Shown here piece after piece: positions 36,900-46,760 of a DNA stretch of 64,000 nucleotides (positions are counted from its first letter, which is position 1; every line of letters starts with the position of its first letter). Source of the DNA: Stromatinia cepivora (Eukaryota > Ascomycota > Leotiomycetes > Helotiales > Sclerotiniaceae); the NCBI GenBank assembly GCA_014898415.1, contig RCTD01000027.1, forward strand, positions 851,254 to 915,253, written 5' to 3'. Made by a program: the position numbers and the translations under genes. Under the pieces are notes generated by a model. It was given only the letters and a program-made list of their open reading frames with translations. It was not told the DNA's origin and made no database searches.

Positions 36900-37580
36900 T
36901 TATATTTATATATATCTTTTATTGTGTAATATATTATAGAATTACAATATCGAAAACGAAAATCAAATTATTTTATAGTTTTTGTAATTTTAAACAAAAG
37001 AAGAAAAAAGAATAATATACTTTTTATTAATAAACAATATAATTATATTTAAAATAATTATTTCAATTTATAAACAAAATAAACCCTTCGATAAAAGAAT
37101 ATATAAAATCGAAAAAATATAAAAATCGAAAAAAAGTGTTTCAAAGAATAATATATTAAAAATATTTTTAAAGCCAAAAAATATTAGAATAAACCAAAAA
37201 CCTATATCAAGATTAAATTAATTATAATATAAACTAAAGAATCTTTGATCCCCAATAATTATTCAATCGAAAATATTAATATTTTATTCTATGTATATAA
37301 ATATTTCTTCAAACTATATTATAAAAATCAATGAAACTAATTCTTTTTTTTTGTATAGTTCTGTAATTCATTATAGTAATATAATTCAAATTATAATATA
37401 TAAATCAATTCATCTATACTAAAAAATAACAAATTACTATATAAAGAATAATAAAAATAAACCTTTTATAATTTCTACAAGAGGGATTAAATTTAAACAA
37501 ATAAAGAATTCTATAAGACAAGTATAAAAATAACATCCTAATATATTAATACTAGAATTGTTATGATATCAATATATAGT
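36900..37580. other. AT-rich stretch without recognisable content
   Basis: Very AT-rich, no ORF of interest on either strand, no match that I can see to the A, B, C or D families. Either the lost end of the pogo element or unrelated decayed repeat sequence. It ends sharply near 37580 where composition becomes balanced. Confidence 0.5.
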
Positions 37581-37629
37581 ACTTGGTCGTCACCAAATTC
37601 TGAGATTAAGCTCTCAGTTAATACAGGCT

Positions 37630-39159
37630 TTAATCATCTTCACTGACACAATCATTGATACAAGGCGTTAATACTTCATCCTTCAGCCACGGCCAGTAAA
37701 CTTTCGAGGCGAATTCATCTGCTTTTCCCACCAATCGTAGCAGTTTAAAAACACCATACACGTCTCTCGTGTCGGCAGCAGCAACTCTCCATGGTCCGAC
37801 AACATACTATCCTCCGTTCATTAGCCGAGCGACAATATAAGGTCTATCCAGATATACTTACACATGCATCTTGGCCATTCTGATCACCCATGTAAACAAT
37901 ATACGTATACCAGTCATGCCCAATGACAGTCCATCCAACCATTGGATGGAGCTCCTTGCACAAGTATGGTTGCTTTTGCCCCAATTCACCTAGCTTTCTT
38001 ATGTTCCATAGTCCCGCGGCTAGCCAGATCGCCAATTGTATGAGTGCTTCGTCTTTTCCGCCATTCTCCTGCTTCACCTCGATGCCGGAAAAGAGAGCTA
38101 CCCGCTTCATGGATGCGTCCGTTGTCTGGCTGATCATGTGATCTAAGCCGGTTAGGATGAGTTTGTCGTAGAGATCGGACACTTCCGGTGTATTGCGGTG
38201 GAAAGAAAATGTATAGTCCGTTTTTCTTTGAATTCGATAATTCTTGGGTGTAATCGGCACCAAGTCAGGATTAATTGTCTGGGTTTGCCTGCAAAAATTA
38301 TGATCAGCATTGATGGACATTGACAGGGAACTTCGTCAGATTAAGTCCTACACGCTTTCAACTTGCATCATAGGACTTCCCTTCAGTGCTAGACACAACA
38401 TTGGATAAATCACTTTGGAGCACCACGCATTCTCATCCCGCTGATCTTTTCCACATTCTCTGCTTCCACTTAAAATATTCTCCACACAACCCCATAATAT
38501 GTCGAGTTCTGACCTTGATCGCGTATCTGAGATATCGTATGCAGAGTCCGGGATACTCGCAGCTATAGAAGGATATGTTGCGAGGATTTGGGGCTGTAAA
38601 AGATTCCCTATTAGCAGTTTTTGCGAACCTCTTATGCTGACAAGATAGTTACCTTTAGACCAACTGGTATAAGGTCTTCCTCTAAACGATCCATAAGACT
38701 CCGCTGTAGAACCAAAGCGCGCTCGGGCAACGTTACTGCCGATGGAATCTCGCAGAGTATAGCAGGCTTCGACATACTTAGATCCCTTAGGAGGCCTCGT
38801 ACAGGGCTCGTTGCTCGCTTTGGGGTTGATCCAACGGATTGTGATGGATGCGAAAGTCTTGTCTTTTCTGACATCCCAATGCCTGAAGCGCTCTGATCAG
38901 GAAGTAGGTCATCATCATCTCGGGCGATCCGCCGACGCTTTTCAGGGCTTTGATGGTCGGGCATATCTCTTGTCCGCTTCCATCGAACTGATGAAGTTGA
39001 GGTCAAAGGTGTCAGCTGTTCTGTGGGTATGACAGGAGTGTCGGGCGGTTCATCGGTATATGTCTGAAGCCATTTATAAACAGATGATTGAACTTCCAGC
39101 ATGTGGGTCATTATCACATGAAATTCTGGATATGTGTGGAAGGAGAGGTGCCGGGTCAT
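37630..39159 (-). CDS. PD-(D/E)XK nuclease-like domain protein, four exons, apparently intact
   Basis: The only convincing functional gene. Exons (minus): 39159-38653, 38593-38352, 38288-37862, 37806-37630, giving 450 residues. The introns are 59, 63 and 55 bp, start GTAACT, GTAGGA and GTAAGT, end in ACAG, GCAG and ATAG, have CTAAT-type branch sites in the first and third, and preserve frame. Residues 1-169 are a Ser/Thr/Arg-rich leader with a basic patch (SPEKRRRIARDDDD). 170-250 is helical. 251-450 is the nuclease-like core: Asp274 in KTDYTFSF, then Glu320 and Lys322 in FSGIEVKQENGG, then QLAIWLAAGL and WTVIGHDW. That is the D...E-x-K arrangement of PD-(D/E)XK folds. It fits the fungal family annotated only as nuclease-like, and activity is unproven. 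Start: ATG 39159, although Met17 is possible. It is flanked by a pogo fragment and B2 but has no RIP-type stops. Confidence 0.85.
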
Positions 39160-39415
39160 GCTAAAGGTGCATATAACATATGGTCAAAGCTTCGCGTGTT
39201 ATTTCCTAAGCAACGAACACGTGATGGCCTTGCCTTGACATGAAAGATGAAAGATGAAAGATAAAAGATGAAACTCTAAGTCTTTATAGAAGAGCTTTAA
39301 CTCCGGCCCTTTCGGGGCTAAAAATAACGATAGATTCATTGTACTCGATATAATTCTTTTTATATTATTTCATTTAATTATAAATTTTGAAGTTATTCAG
39401 AATTCAGAATCAAAT
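39160..39415. promoter_or_regulatory. Upstream region of the nuclease-like gene
   Basis: About 250 bases between the gene start and element B2, the only room for a native promoter. The first 150 bases have balanced composition, including ACACGTGATGGCC. They are followed by a short tandem repeat and then AT-rich sequence. An inverted pair CCGGCCCTTTCGGGGC (about 39303-39319) could form a small hairpin. No TATA box is certain. Any more distant promoter elements were separated by the B2 insertion. Confidence 0.45.
39239..39273. repeat. Short tandem repeat GAAAGAT (7 bp, about 4-5 units)
   Basis: ATGAAAGATGAAAGATGAAA continues into GATAAAAGATGAAAC: four to five near-perfect 7-bp units lying about 85 bases upstream of the nuclease-like gene start. 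Purine-rich on the plus strand. A length-variable microsatellite is likely. Confidence 0.8.
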
Positions 39416-39735
39416 TGTTACGACGGCACCCAACATACCGAGTCACATGATCAGGAAGTCACGAGATTAGAGATTCCTATTGGATCCCATTACTCCCATC
39501 TAATAGAATATGATGGGATCAATAAAATAATAGAAAATGAAGATTTATATAAAGAAATGGATTTCATTATAATGTAGAATTTTGTATTTAAGAATAATCA
39601 TTAGTTTTATTATTATAATTACAAAAATTGTAATTAGTTATCAATTTTATTAAATTCCTATTTGAAATCTAGTTTAAACTATTTTGAAAGATCTTTAACC
39701 ATTTCCATGTAATCCTAAAGGCAATTTCCGTAACA
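39416..39735 (+). repeat. B2 5' LTR (320 bp)
   Basis: Starts TGTTACGACGGCACCC and ends CCGTAACA. A TATA-like TTTATATAAA (39544-39553) is a plausible core promoter, conserved in all B LTRs seen here. Differences from 45500-45819 are mostly C/T and G/A. Confidence 0.92.
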
Positions 39736-39737
39736 TT

Positions 39738-41200
39738 TTGAGTACTATTTCTGTTTCAAGTACCGATTCAATATTAACCAACGATATAATACCCAAAGAT
39801 ATTAATCCAGACCAGTTTACACCAATAATTGATATCGATGATGTCGAAATAACCGATACCCCTAAGAAAATCATTATTAACGAAATACTCAAGATTGCTT
39901 TACCAGATAAATACCAAGATAACCAATAGAAACTCGATACTTTTTTATTGCAATTAAAGATTTATTTCAGATTCAATAAGGATAAATTCATTACCATAAA
40001 ATCCAAGAATATATAAACTACATTATACCTTTAAGAAGAAATAGTCAAATAGATCCAGTTATATTTATATAATTATTTCGAATATACTAATTAGAATTGT
40101 ATACAATTTATACAAATAATCTTCAATAGTTTTGAAGGATTTAAAACAAAAATCTACAGAATCTTTGGAAACTTTAACAAATTAAAAATAACAGAAAAAA
40201 AGATCTTTAATTTCAAATAGATCGATTCAGTATTGAAATATACTATAGAATTTCGGAGATATATAGAAACAATCAATTAAAACGAAACTATTATTATAAA
40301 TCATTATTATAAAGGATTCAAACCAAAAGTTAAACTGGAATTAAAAAGAATTATAATAAACGAAAACTTGAACAATCTAATCCAGAACTTTATCGAATCA
40401 AATGATCATCTCTATCAATATTGATAAAATCAGAAATTATACAAACTCCAAAGGAATCAAAAGCAAAAGCATTATTGCAAGAATAAAAACAGATTATATT
40501 ACAATCCATAAAGATACAAAAACTCCATAAAATTAAACGTTATATATTATACCAATAAAGATAATGATCAGGAAAAGAAATGTAAACGAAATAATAATTT
40601 ATACTTTGAATATAGAAAAGTAGAATATCGGGCAGTAGATTGTTGAAATAAAAAGATAGATAAAAGAAAGGGCAATTTTAAGAATAAATTCAACAAGGGC
40701 CAATTTAATACCACCTTTGTATTATAATTATATATAATCAATATTACAAGATTAAATATATTATTATTAATTTACAAAAAAGAATTAGAAGAAAAAGAAA
40801 TAGAGAATCTTTTATAGGTAAATAAAGATCTACAATTAAAAGAATTATAATCTATTCGAGAAATTGATTAATGGAACCGTTATATCTGGAAATTTGTAGA
40901 TATTGATAAAGGAATCATCAATAAAGATTTCAATGTAATAAACGCTGAAGAAGGAGAATCTTATAAAGTTCAATATATCAACCAATATCGAATTCTATAG
41001 TTTGAAATTATCACCAATATTTCATTTGTAGAAAGAATCAATAAAGAACATTTTTAATAATCAGAACAAAAAGAATTATAGGAAATATTCTATCAATATA
41101 TATCCAAATAAAATGGAAAATAGAATTTGTTTTTATATAGAAGAATCGGAAAAGAATATTATATTCAAGCTTAAACTATACTATTATTACCAATTATAAA
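39738..41200 (+). pseudogene. B2 gag with zinc knuckle, decayed
   Basis: An open 63-residue start (39738-39929, acidic, DINPDQFTPIIDIDDVEI) runs through a TAG stop at 39927-39929 into a gag-like helical region: KLDTFLLQLKIYFRFNKDKF, then YLYNYFEYTN and IIFNSFEGFKTKIYRIFG. This is the capsid pattern of gypsy gag proteins (L-x-x-F-L-x-x-L-x-x-Y, F-x-x-F). At 40601-40643 a zinc knuckle reads YFEYRKVEYRAVDC for C-x-x-C-x4-H-x4-C, with only the last Cys kept. No ATG is visible at the start: the first codon is TTG in B1, B2 and B3, so the true start is uncertain. Confidence 0.82.
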
Positions 41201-42039
41201 TACAATGATAAAAATAACCCAAGAGAATTATCGATATATCCTATAGAGAAATTTACTCAACGATAAAACTAAGTCAGGGACGAATATAATCTATCTAAAA
41301 GAAAAAGAATTACGATATATAATATTTGCTAATAAAATCATCCAGGATTATGAAGATAAATAAATTATATTATAATTGAATACTACAGGATAAGCAGAAC
41401 AGATATACTGTAGAATCAAGATAAATGGATAAATATAATCAATTATAATAGATTCAAAGACTATAAGAAATTTTATTGTATCAGAAACTACAAAATACTT
41501 AGAAATTCTACTCTAAAAGAAACAAGAACTTTACCAATTGTAATTAGTTAATGGATAATTAATAGGATCTGATAAAAACGTTTTTCAAGAAATATAATCA
41601 ATACAAATAAATATAACCCAATACTCGAAGATTATACAATTTGATATTATACTATTGAACCAATAACAAATTATCTTAAAGATACTATAATTAAAAATAT
41701 ATAATCTAAAAATAGATTGATTACAAGAAACAATAATATTTAATTAATACAAAAACAATCACAACGATATATTCAAAGCATCCATAAAATATAACACATA
41801 TTAAAAAGAATTAAACACAAACAACATTGGTAATATAGAATATCCAATCCAGAGTCCTTTATTAAGAATAAAGAATAGTACACCTCCTCTACAAATATAA
41901 AAGCCAACAATACAATACAAAATCGCAATCGAAATAAAGGAACCTACAATACCAAAACAATATAAAGAATATAAATATATTTTTAAAGAATCAAAGAATT
42001 ATAAAGCTTTACCAGAACATAAACTATAGGATCATGAGA
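41201..42039 (+). pseudogene. B2 protease region, decayed
   Basis: The region between the zinc knuckle and reverse transcriptase, where a retropepsin is expected. Stops in all frames, and I cannot see a D-S/T-G motif. The end (41940-42040) has the Pro-x-x-Tyr-x-x-Phe and PEHK-like segment that precedes gypsy reverse transcriptases. Confidence 0.55.
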
Positions 42040-42720
42040 TAACATTAAAGGATGGCAAAATATTTATGTACACTCCAATTTATTCAATATTAATTGATGA
42101 ACTAAAAACGCTCAAAGAATACATCGATAACAATTTGGTTAAAGGATAGATCAAAGAATCCATATCCCAAATAGCAAATCCAACTATATGAGTACCCAAA
42201 AAGAATGATATTAAAAGATTAATTGTGGATTATAGAAAGTTCAATGTATTTACCAAAAAGGATCGATATCCATTTCCATTAGTTATAGAATTAAAAGATC
42301 GATTAAACGGAACAACAATATTTATCAAAATGAATCTACACAACGATTACCATTTGATCAGAATAAAAAAAAGCGAAGAATAAAAAACCGCTTTCAAAAC
42401 CAGATATAGACTATACGAATACCAGATTATACCATTTAAACTAACCAATACATTAGTAATATTCATGAGATTTATAAATAATGTACTATTATAATATTTA
42501 GATACTTGTTGTATATACTACTTAAATAATATCCTAATATATTCGAATAATAAAATTCAATATATTAAAAACATCAACAATATCCTTGAATGTTTGGTTA
42601 AAATCGATTTGCTATATAAACTAAACAAATATAAATTCTATATTACAAAAACTGAATTTCTAGGATTCATTATATCAAGCTAAAAGCTCAAAATAAACAA
42701 GGATAAAATCAAAACAATAC
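42040..42720 (+). pseudogene. B2 reverse transcriptase, decayed
   Basis: Readable blocks in order: TLKEYIDNNLVKG, then IKESISQIANPTI, KRLIVDYRKFNVFTKKDRYP, TIFIKMNLHNDYHLIRI (catalytic Asp-to-Asn in K-x-D-L), FKTRYRLYEYQIIPFKLTN and CCIYYLNNILIYSNN, where the Y-x-D-D box is now Y-L-N-N. Stops correspond to Trp or Gln codons. Colinear with B1 27767-27084. Confidence 0.88.
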
Positions 42721-43300
42721 TCAAATGAAAGTAATCTACTACAATTAAAGAAATACAATCCTTTTTAGGATTTATCAACTTCTACCAAAAATTTATTAAA
42801 GATTATTCAAAGATTACAATATCCTTAATCAATTTAACCAAAAAAGAATAAAGAATATTCGAATAAAACGATAAAACGTAGGAATTATTCGATATACTCA
42901 AATAGGTAGTGACCAAAAAGTTAATACTATTAACATTTGATCTAGAAAAGCAAATTATAATAGAAACGGATTCTTTAGATTTTATTATAAAGACAGTTCT
43001 GAACTAACCAAATCAAAATAAGAAATATCAATCAATTACATTCTATTCTCAAAAATTATCATCAACAGAATTAAACTACAAAATATACAATAAAGAATTA
43101 CTGGCGATAATCGATGTATTCAAAAAATAACGAATATATTTGAAAGGATCAAAATATATAGTACAAATATATACAGATCATAAAAATTTGGTTTACTTCA
43201 TTACAACGAAGCAATTGAACAAACAACAGATTAGATAATCGGAAATCATGGCCAATTATAACTTCAAGATTTCATATATCAAAGAATCAGAAAACACTAA
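42721..43300 (+). pseudogene. B2 RNase H, decayed
   Basis: Contains EKQIIIETDSLDF (the T-D-A-S site, Asp kept), FYSQKLSSTELNYKIYNKEL (family S-R-K-L-x-x-A-E-x-N-Y-x-x-x-x-K-E) and VQIYTDHKNLVYF (T-D-H-x-x-L). These are three diagnostic gypsy RNase H blocks, with few stops. It continues into the open frame beginning at 43248. Confidence 0.88.
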
Positions 43301-44933
43301 AGCCAATACTCTCAACCGAAAACCAGAATATCAGGAAAACAAATCATATAAATTATACACTATATTCAAACAGGAAAAAGAATCATTGATTTACAATACA
43401 CTACAGCTTACAACTATTCATATATTGAAAGATAACTATCTAAAAAGCAAAATCCAATCATATTACAAAAACGACACTATAACAATATATATATTCAAAA
43501 TAATAGAACCAGGATTCACAATAAAGAATAATATAATATACTTCTATAGAAAAGTATATATTCCTAATCGAATAATCAAGGAATTTGTAACAAAACAATA
43601 TAAATTACTCATATACAAACATCAAGGAATTACAAGAACATTCGTAAAGATATAAGAAATCAATTATTTCCCATAAATAAGAACGATAATTAAAGAAATT
43701 ATTAGAAATTATGATATCTGTATATAGAATAAGTTCTTTAGATATACTCCATATAATCAATTCCAAATCCTAGATATACTTTTTCAGTTATAGAAGTCCA
43801 TTATATAGGACTTTATGATCAAACTATTATTCTCAAAAAACTTTATTATAAAAATTGAATACAATATAATATTCAATATAGTAAACAAATTAACAAAATT
43901 TGTATATATAATACTATTCAAAGAAATATAGACTGCTAAACAACTAATATATATATTCTTTAGGATTATAATAAGTATATATAAAATATCAAATAAAATA
44001 ATCTCAAACAAAAATAAACTCTTTACCTCGAAATTCTGGATTATCTTATTAACACTAATAAGTATTAAAAGAAAACTATCGATAGTCTTTTATTTATAGA
44101 CAAATAATTAAACAAAAAGGATCAATCAGATAATAAAAGTATATCTTAAATACTATATAAATTATCGATAGAACAATTAAATAGAACTATTATCTATAAT
44201 ATAATTCATATATAATATATCAGAAATGGAAACTATAAAGATTGCACCAGTATGCACTAACTTTGAATTCAATCCTAAAGTATACCAAATACCGATATTA
44301 CAAGAAGTTAATATCGAATCAATAATAATATAAATTGAACAATTAAAGGATTTACAAGAGCAGCTTGCTTTTGATCTAAAATTCATATCATCCAAAACAA
44401 CAACTTATTATAATACAAAACGTAGTATAGAACCTACATTTAAAAAAGGGGATAAAGTTTATTTATTACAACGAAATATCGAAACCAAGAGATCAAGCAA
44501 TAAACTCGATCATAGGAAATGAGGATCATTTAAGATTGACAAGATAATAAGAACCATCAATTATCAACTAAAACTACCAGATACGATGAATATCCATCTA
44601 GTATTCTATATATCCTTATTCGAACCAGCATCACCAAAAACGCCGAATATACCATTAACAGAAATCGAACTAATTAATCCAAACGCTATATACAATATCG
44701 AAACAATACTAGATTGTAAATATATCAAAGGCACAATCAAATATTTAATTAAATAACTAGATTATCCATATATCGAAAATTTATAGGAACCAAAAACAAA
44801 CCTCAACTACCCTGAAAAGTTGAAAGCATTCTATCAACAATACCCGGATTTGCCCAAAAAGAAAAAGAATCCATCGAAACAAAAATCGAAGAATCCAAAA
44901 AAGAAAAATCAAATACAAAAAAATCGTTATTAG
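43248..44933 (+). pseudogene. B2 integrase and pol C-terminus, decayed
   Basis: The open piece 43248-43655 (135 aa) covers the RNase H end (NYNFKISYIKESENTKANTL, family D-x-L-S-R) and the start of the integrase zinc-binding domain (KHQGITRTFVKI, the H-x-G-x-x-x-T region). The core (43700-44400) has many stops. The C-terminus runs to TAG at about 44931, with IIRTINYQLKLPDTM-like chromodomain-proximal sequence (about 44548-44585), NYPEKLKAFYQQYPDLPKKK, and a Lys/Pro-rich tail. The last 130 bases overlap the antisense ORF. Confidence 0.82.
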
Positions 44934-45441
44934 AATCAATATTAGAAATAAACATTACTTCCTTTTCTTTCTCAATATACTCATTTTCCTATCACTATTC
45001 CTCAATTTCAAACTTCTTAAAAGCCTCAATAATACAAAAATCATATTGAAGCATTTTGCCAGCCTTTTCCCGCAAAACATATTTCTGCCTTCGCAGACGA
45101 ACCAGCCAAACAACAACTTCAGTTATAGCATTCACAACCTTCTTCTTTTCGAACTCAAAACACTCTTTTTTAGAATTAACACAGAATCAATCGCCTATAA
45201 AGTGACCATATACATCATAACGACCATTATCTATACTTTTTATATATTCATTATAATATATAATATTTAGAAGTACCCAATATTCAAAATTCTTCTCTAA
45301 ACAATGATTACACTTATAGGATATAATAACACCTTTATTTTTAAAATGAAAATAAATATTTTTACAATTAACAACAGATTTTGAAGAACGAATAACGGAT
45401 ATCATAACAAACAGAAAAAAAGGCATTATAGAATTAATCAA
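44804..45441 (-). pseudogene. Antisense ORF of B2, RIP-broken
   Basis: Counterpart of 23149-23628 in B1. The minus-strand open piece 45441-45187 (84 aa) has a Cys/Tyr-rich run (NCKNIYFHFKNKGVIISYKC, then NHCLEKNFEYW and YYNEYIKS). After a frame change or stop, a charged helical piece follows (WLVRLRRQKYVLREKAGKML), then acidic sequence, then ANPGIVDRMLSTFQ, nearly identical to ANPGIVDRISSTFQ in B1. It ends at TGA 44804-44806, inside the pol C-terminus on the other strand. Conservation of this tail in two copies on the strand opposite to pol supports a real protein in the ancestral element. Confidence 0.72.
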
Positions 45442-45499
45442 ATAAAGAAAACTTATTTTATAAATATTTGGGATAAATGCTAAATTAGAAAGGGGATAG

Positions 45500-45819
45500 T
45501 GTTACAATAGCATCCAATATATCGAATCATATAATCAGGAAGTTACGAGATTAGAAATTCCTATTGGATTTTACTGTTCTCATTTGGTAGAATACAATAA
45601 AATCAATAGAACAATAAAGAATGAAGGTTTATATAAAGGAATGGATTTTATTATAATATAGAGTTTCGTACTTAAGAATAATCATTAGTTTTATTATTAT
45701 AGTTATAAGAATTGCAATCAGTTATCAATTTTATTGAATTCCTATTTGAAGTTTAGTCTAAATCACCTTGAGAGATCTCTAGCCACTTCCACGTGACCCT
45801 AGAGGCAGCTCCCGTAACA
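45500..45819 (+). repeat. B2 3' LTR (320 bp)
   Basis: Pairs with 39416-39735. The left end is RIP-altered (TGTTACAATAGCATCC) while the right end is preserved (GTGACCCTAGAGGCAGCTCC then CGTAACA). TTTATATAAAGG around 45629 is the TATA-like motif. Confidence 0.92.
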
Positions 45820-45823
45820 CAAA

Positions 45824-46032
45824 TGTTACGATGTCTCACCCTGGTCATCTGACTAGAGAACACATGATGGGGTGTCTTATTAATCCCATTAATTATTATT
45901 CGTGGGATTAGTGGGATCCTATTGTTTTTATTGTTTTTTATTAATAGGATTAATGGGATAATAAAAAACGAAGGTTTATATAAGGGAATAGATTTCATTA
46001 TAATGTAGAATTTCATATTCAAGAATAATTAT
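45824..46032 (+). repeat. B3 5' LTR, left piece
   Basis: Starts TGTTACGATGTCTCACCC directly against B2: its first T is the last base of the B2 target duplication. Continued at 53094-53226 after A2, giving about 342 bp. The first 130 bases differ from B2 and contain repeated ATTAATCCC / GGGATTA words with little RIP change. From ACGAAGGTTTATATAAGG on it matches the other B LTRs. It ends in ATTAT (46028-46032), the A2 target duplication. Confidence 0.85.
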
Positions 46033-46314
46033 TGTGACGCACAAGAGCCGTAGTAGAGCTGAATAAACAGGGTCAATTATGTTCTTTAGAATCTACAACT
46101 GAAGAACTATAGCTCGTAAAGAGCGACTAGATATATATACACAAATACCCATTTGTAGACTACAGAATTGTGCGTAAGCGTTATTAGGGTTATCATTTTA
46201 CCATACTAAATTGTATGAATCGTAATACATACATACAGATGATCAACTCATAAATTGATATAGGAGATAAAAGGTATCACATAGTTAGCTTTCTGTAGTT
46301 CACGATTCATGATA
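46033..46314 (-). repeat. A2 3' LTR (282 bp)
   Basis: Starts TGTGACGCACAAGAGCCG. On the inside, plus-strand TTACCTCCCCCTTCG (46315-46329) is, on the minus strand, the polypurine tract GAAGGGGGAGGTAA that primes plus-strand synthesis next to the 3' LTR. This fixes the minus orientation independently of the genes. Confidence 0.93.
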
Positions 46315-46429
46315 TTACCTCCCCCTTCGAAAAAGCTCGCCCTCGAACATTTCACTCCTCTGTTCCATTACTATTTCATCGGAAACCAGTTTTTATAAAG
46401 GTTCATGAGCTTTAAATCAATTAGATTAA

Positions 46430-46760
46430 TCATTTTGGTTGATTTGATCAATTTACTGGAAATTGACCAAATTGACCAAATTAATCGACCAAATTGACCA
46501 AAATTAATCAACCAAATTAACCAAAATGACAAATGAATTGACCAAATCGACCAAATCGTTCATCAATTGATTAAATTAATATTGATTCGTATTCTCCTTG
46601 ATTTGGGGAATCTCTAAAAGGAAAAAGCTTCAATAGAAAAGGGAAGGAGGTTGAATTATGGTATAATAATGATGGGTGATTAATATGATCAATTCCGAAA
46701 TCGACCAAGTTAATCGACCAAATTGACCAAATCAACCAAATTGAACGAAATCGACAGGGG
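46430..46760. repeat. Dispersed short repeat array GACCAAATT/GACCAAATC in A2
   Basis: About 130 bases at 46430-46560 and 60 at 46700-46760 are built from a 9-12-base word, (A)TTGACCAAATT or TCGACCAAATC, repeated at least a dozen times with drift. A1 has the same places as GATCAAATT/GATTAAATT after C-to-T change. It lies between integrase and 3' LTR and is not coding as far as I can see. Confidence 0.8.

Larger units (their letters stand above)
35191..36900 (-). mobile_element. Fot1/pogo-type DNA transposon, one end only
   Basis: The left end follows TA (35189-35190), the pogo target dinucleotide, and starts ACGTGGTTTATCAGCAAGCG. The interior is a decayed transposase on the minus strand. No matching inverted terminal repeat was found between 36900 and 37600, and A0 does not resume there, so the other end is missing or unrecognisably mutated. 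The right coordinate is approximate. Confidence 0.7.
39416..45819 (+). mobile_element. Gypsy retrotransposon B2 (complete)
   Basis: 320-bp LTRs at 39416-39735 and 45500-45819 are flanked by CAAAT (39411-39415 and 45820-45824), a perfect 5-bp duplication. Plus-strand order is gag, zinc knuckle, reverse transcriptase, RNase H, integrase, so it is a Ty3/gypsy. An antisense ORF lies near the 3' end. A purine tract AGAAAGGGGATAG abuts the 3' LTR. It lies opposite in orientation to B1, has shorter LTRs (320 versus 344 bp) and is uninterrupted. Confidence 0.94.

Noticed and set aside
37923..38141. Plus-strand ORF of 72 aa
   Set aside because: Shadow of exon 3 of the nuclease-like gene.
38621..39032. 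Plus-strand ORFs of 91 and 73 aa
   Set aside because: Shadows of exon 1 of the nuclease-like gene on the minus strand, whose exons, introns and conserved residues fit together.
45046..45270. Plus-strand ORF of 74 aa near the 3' end of B2
   Set aside because: It lies after the pol stop and opposite to the antisense ORF, which is supported by a second copy in B1. This frame has no such support.
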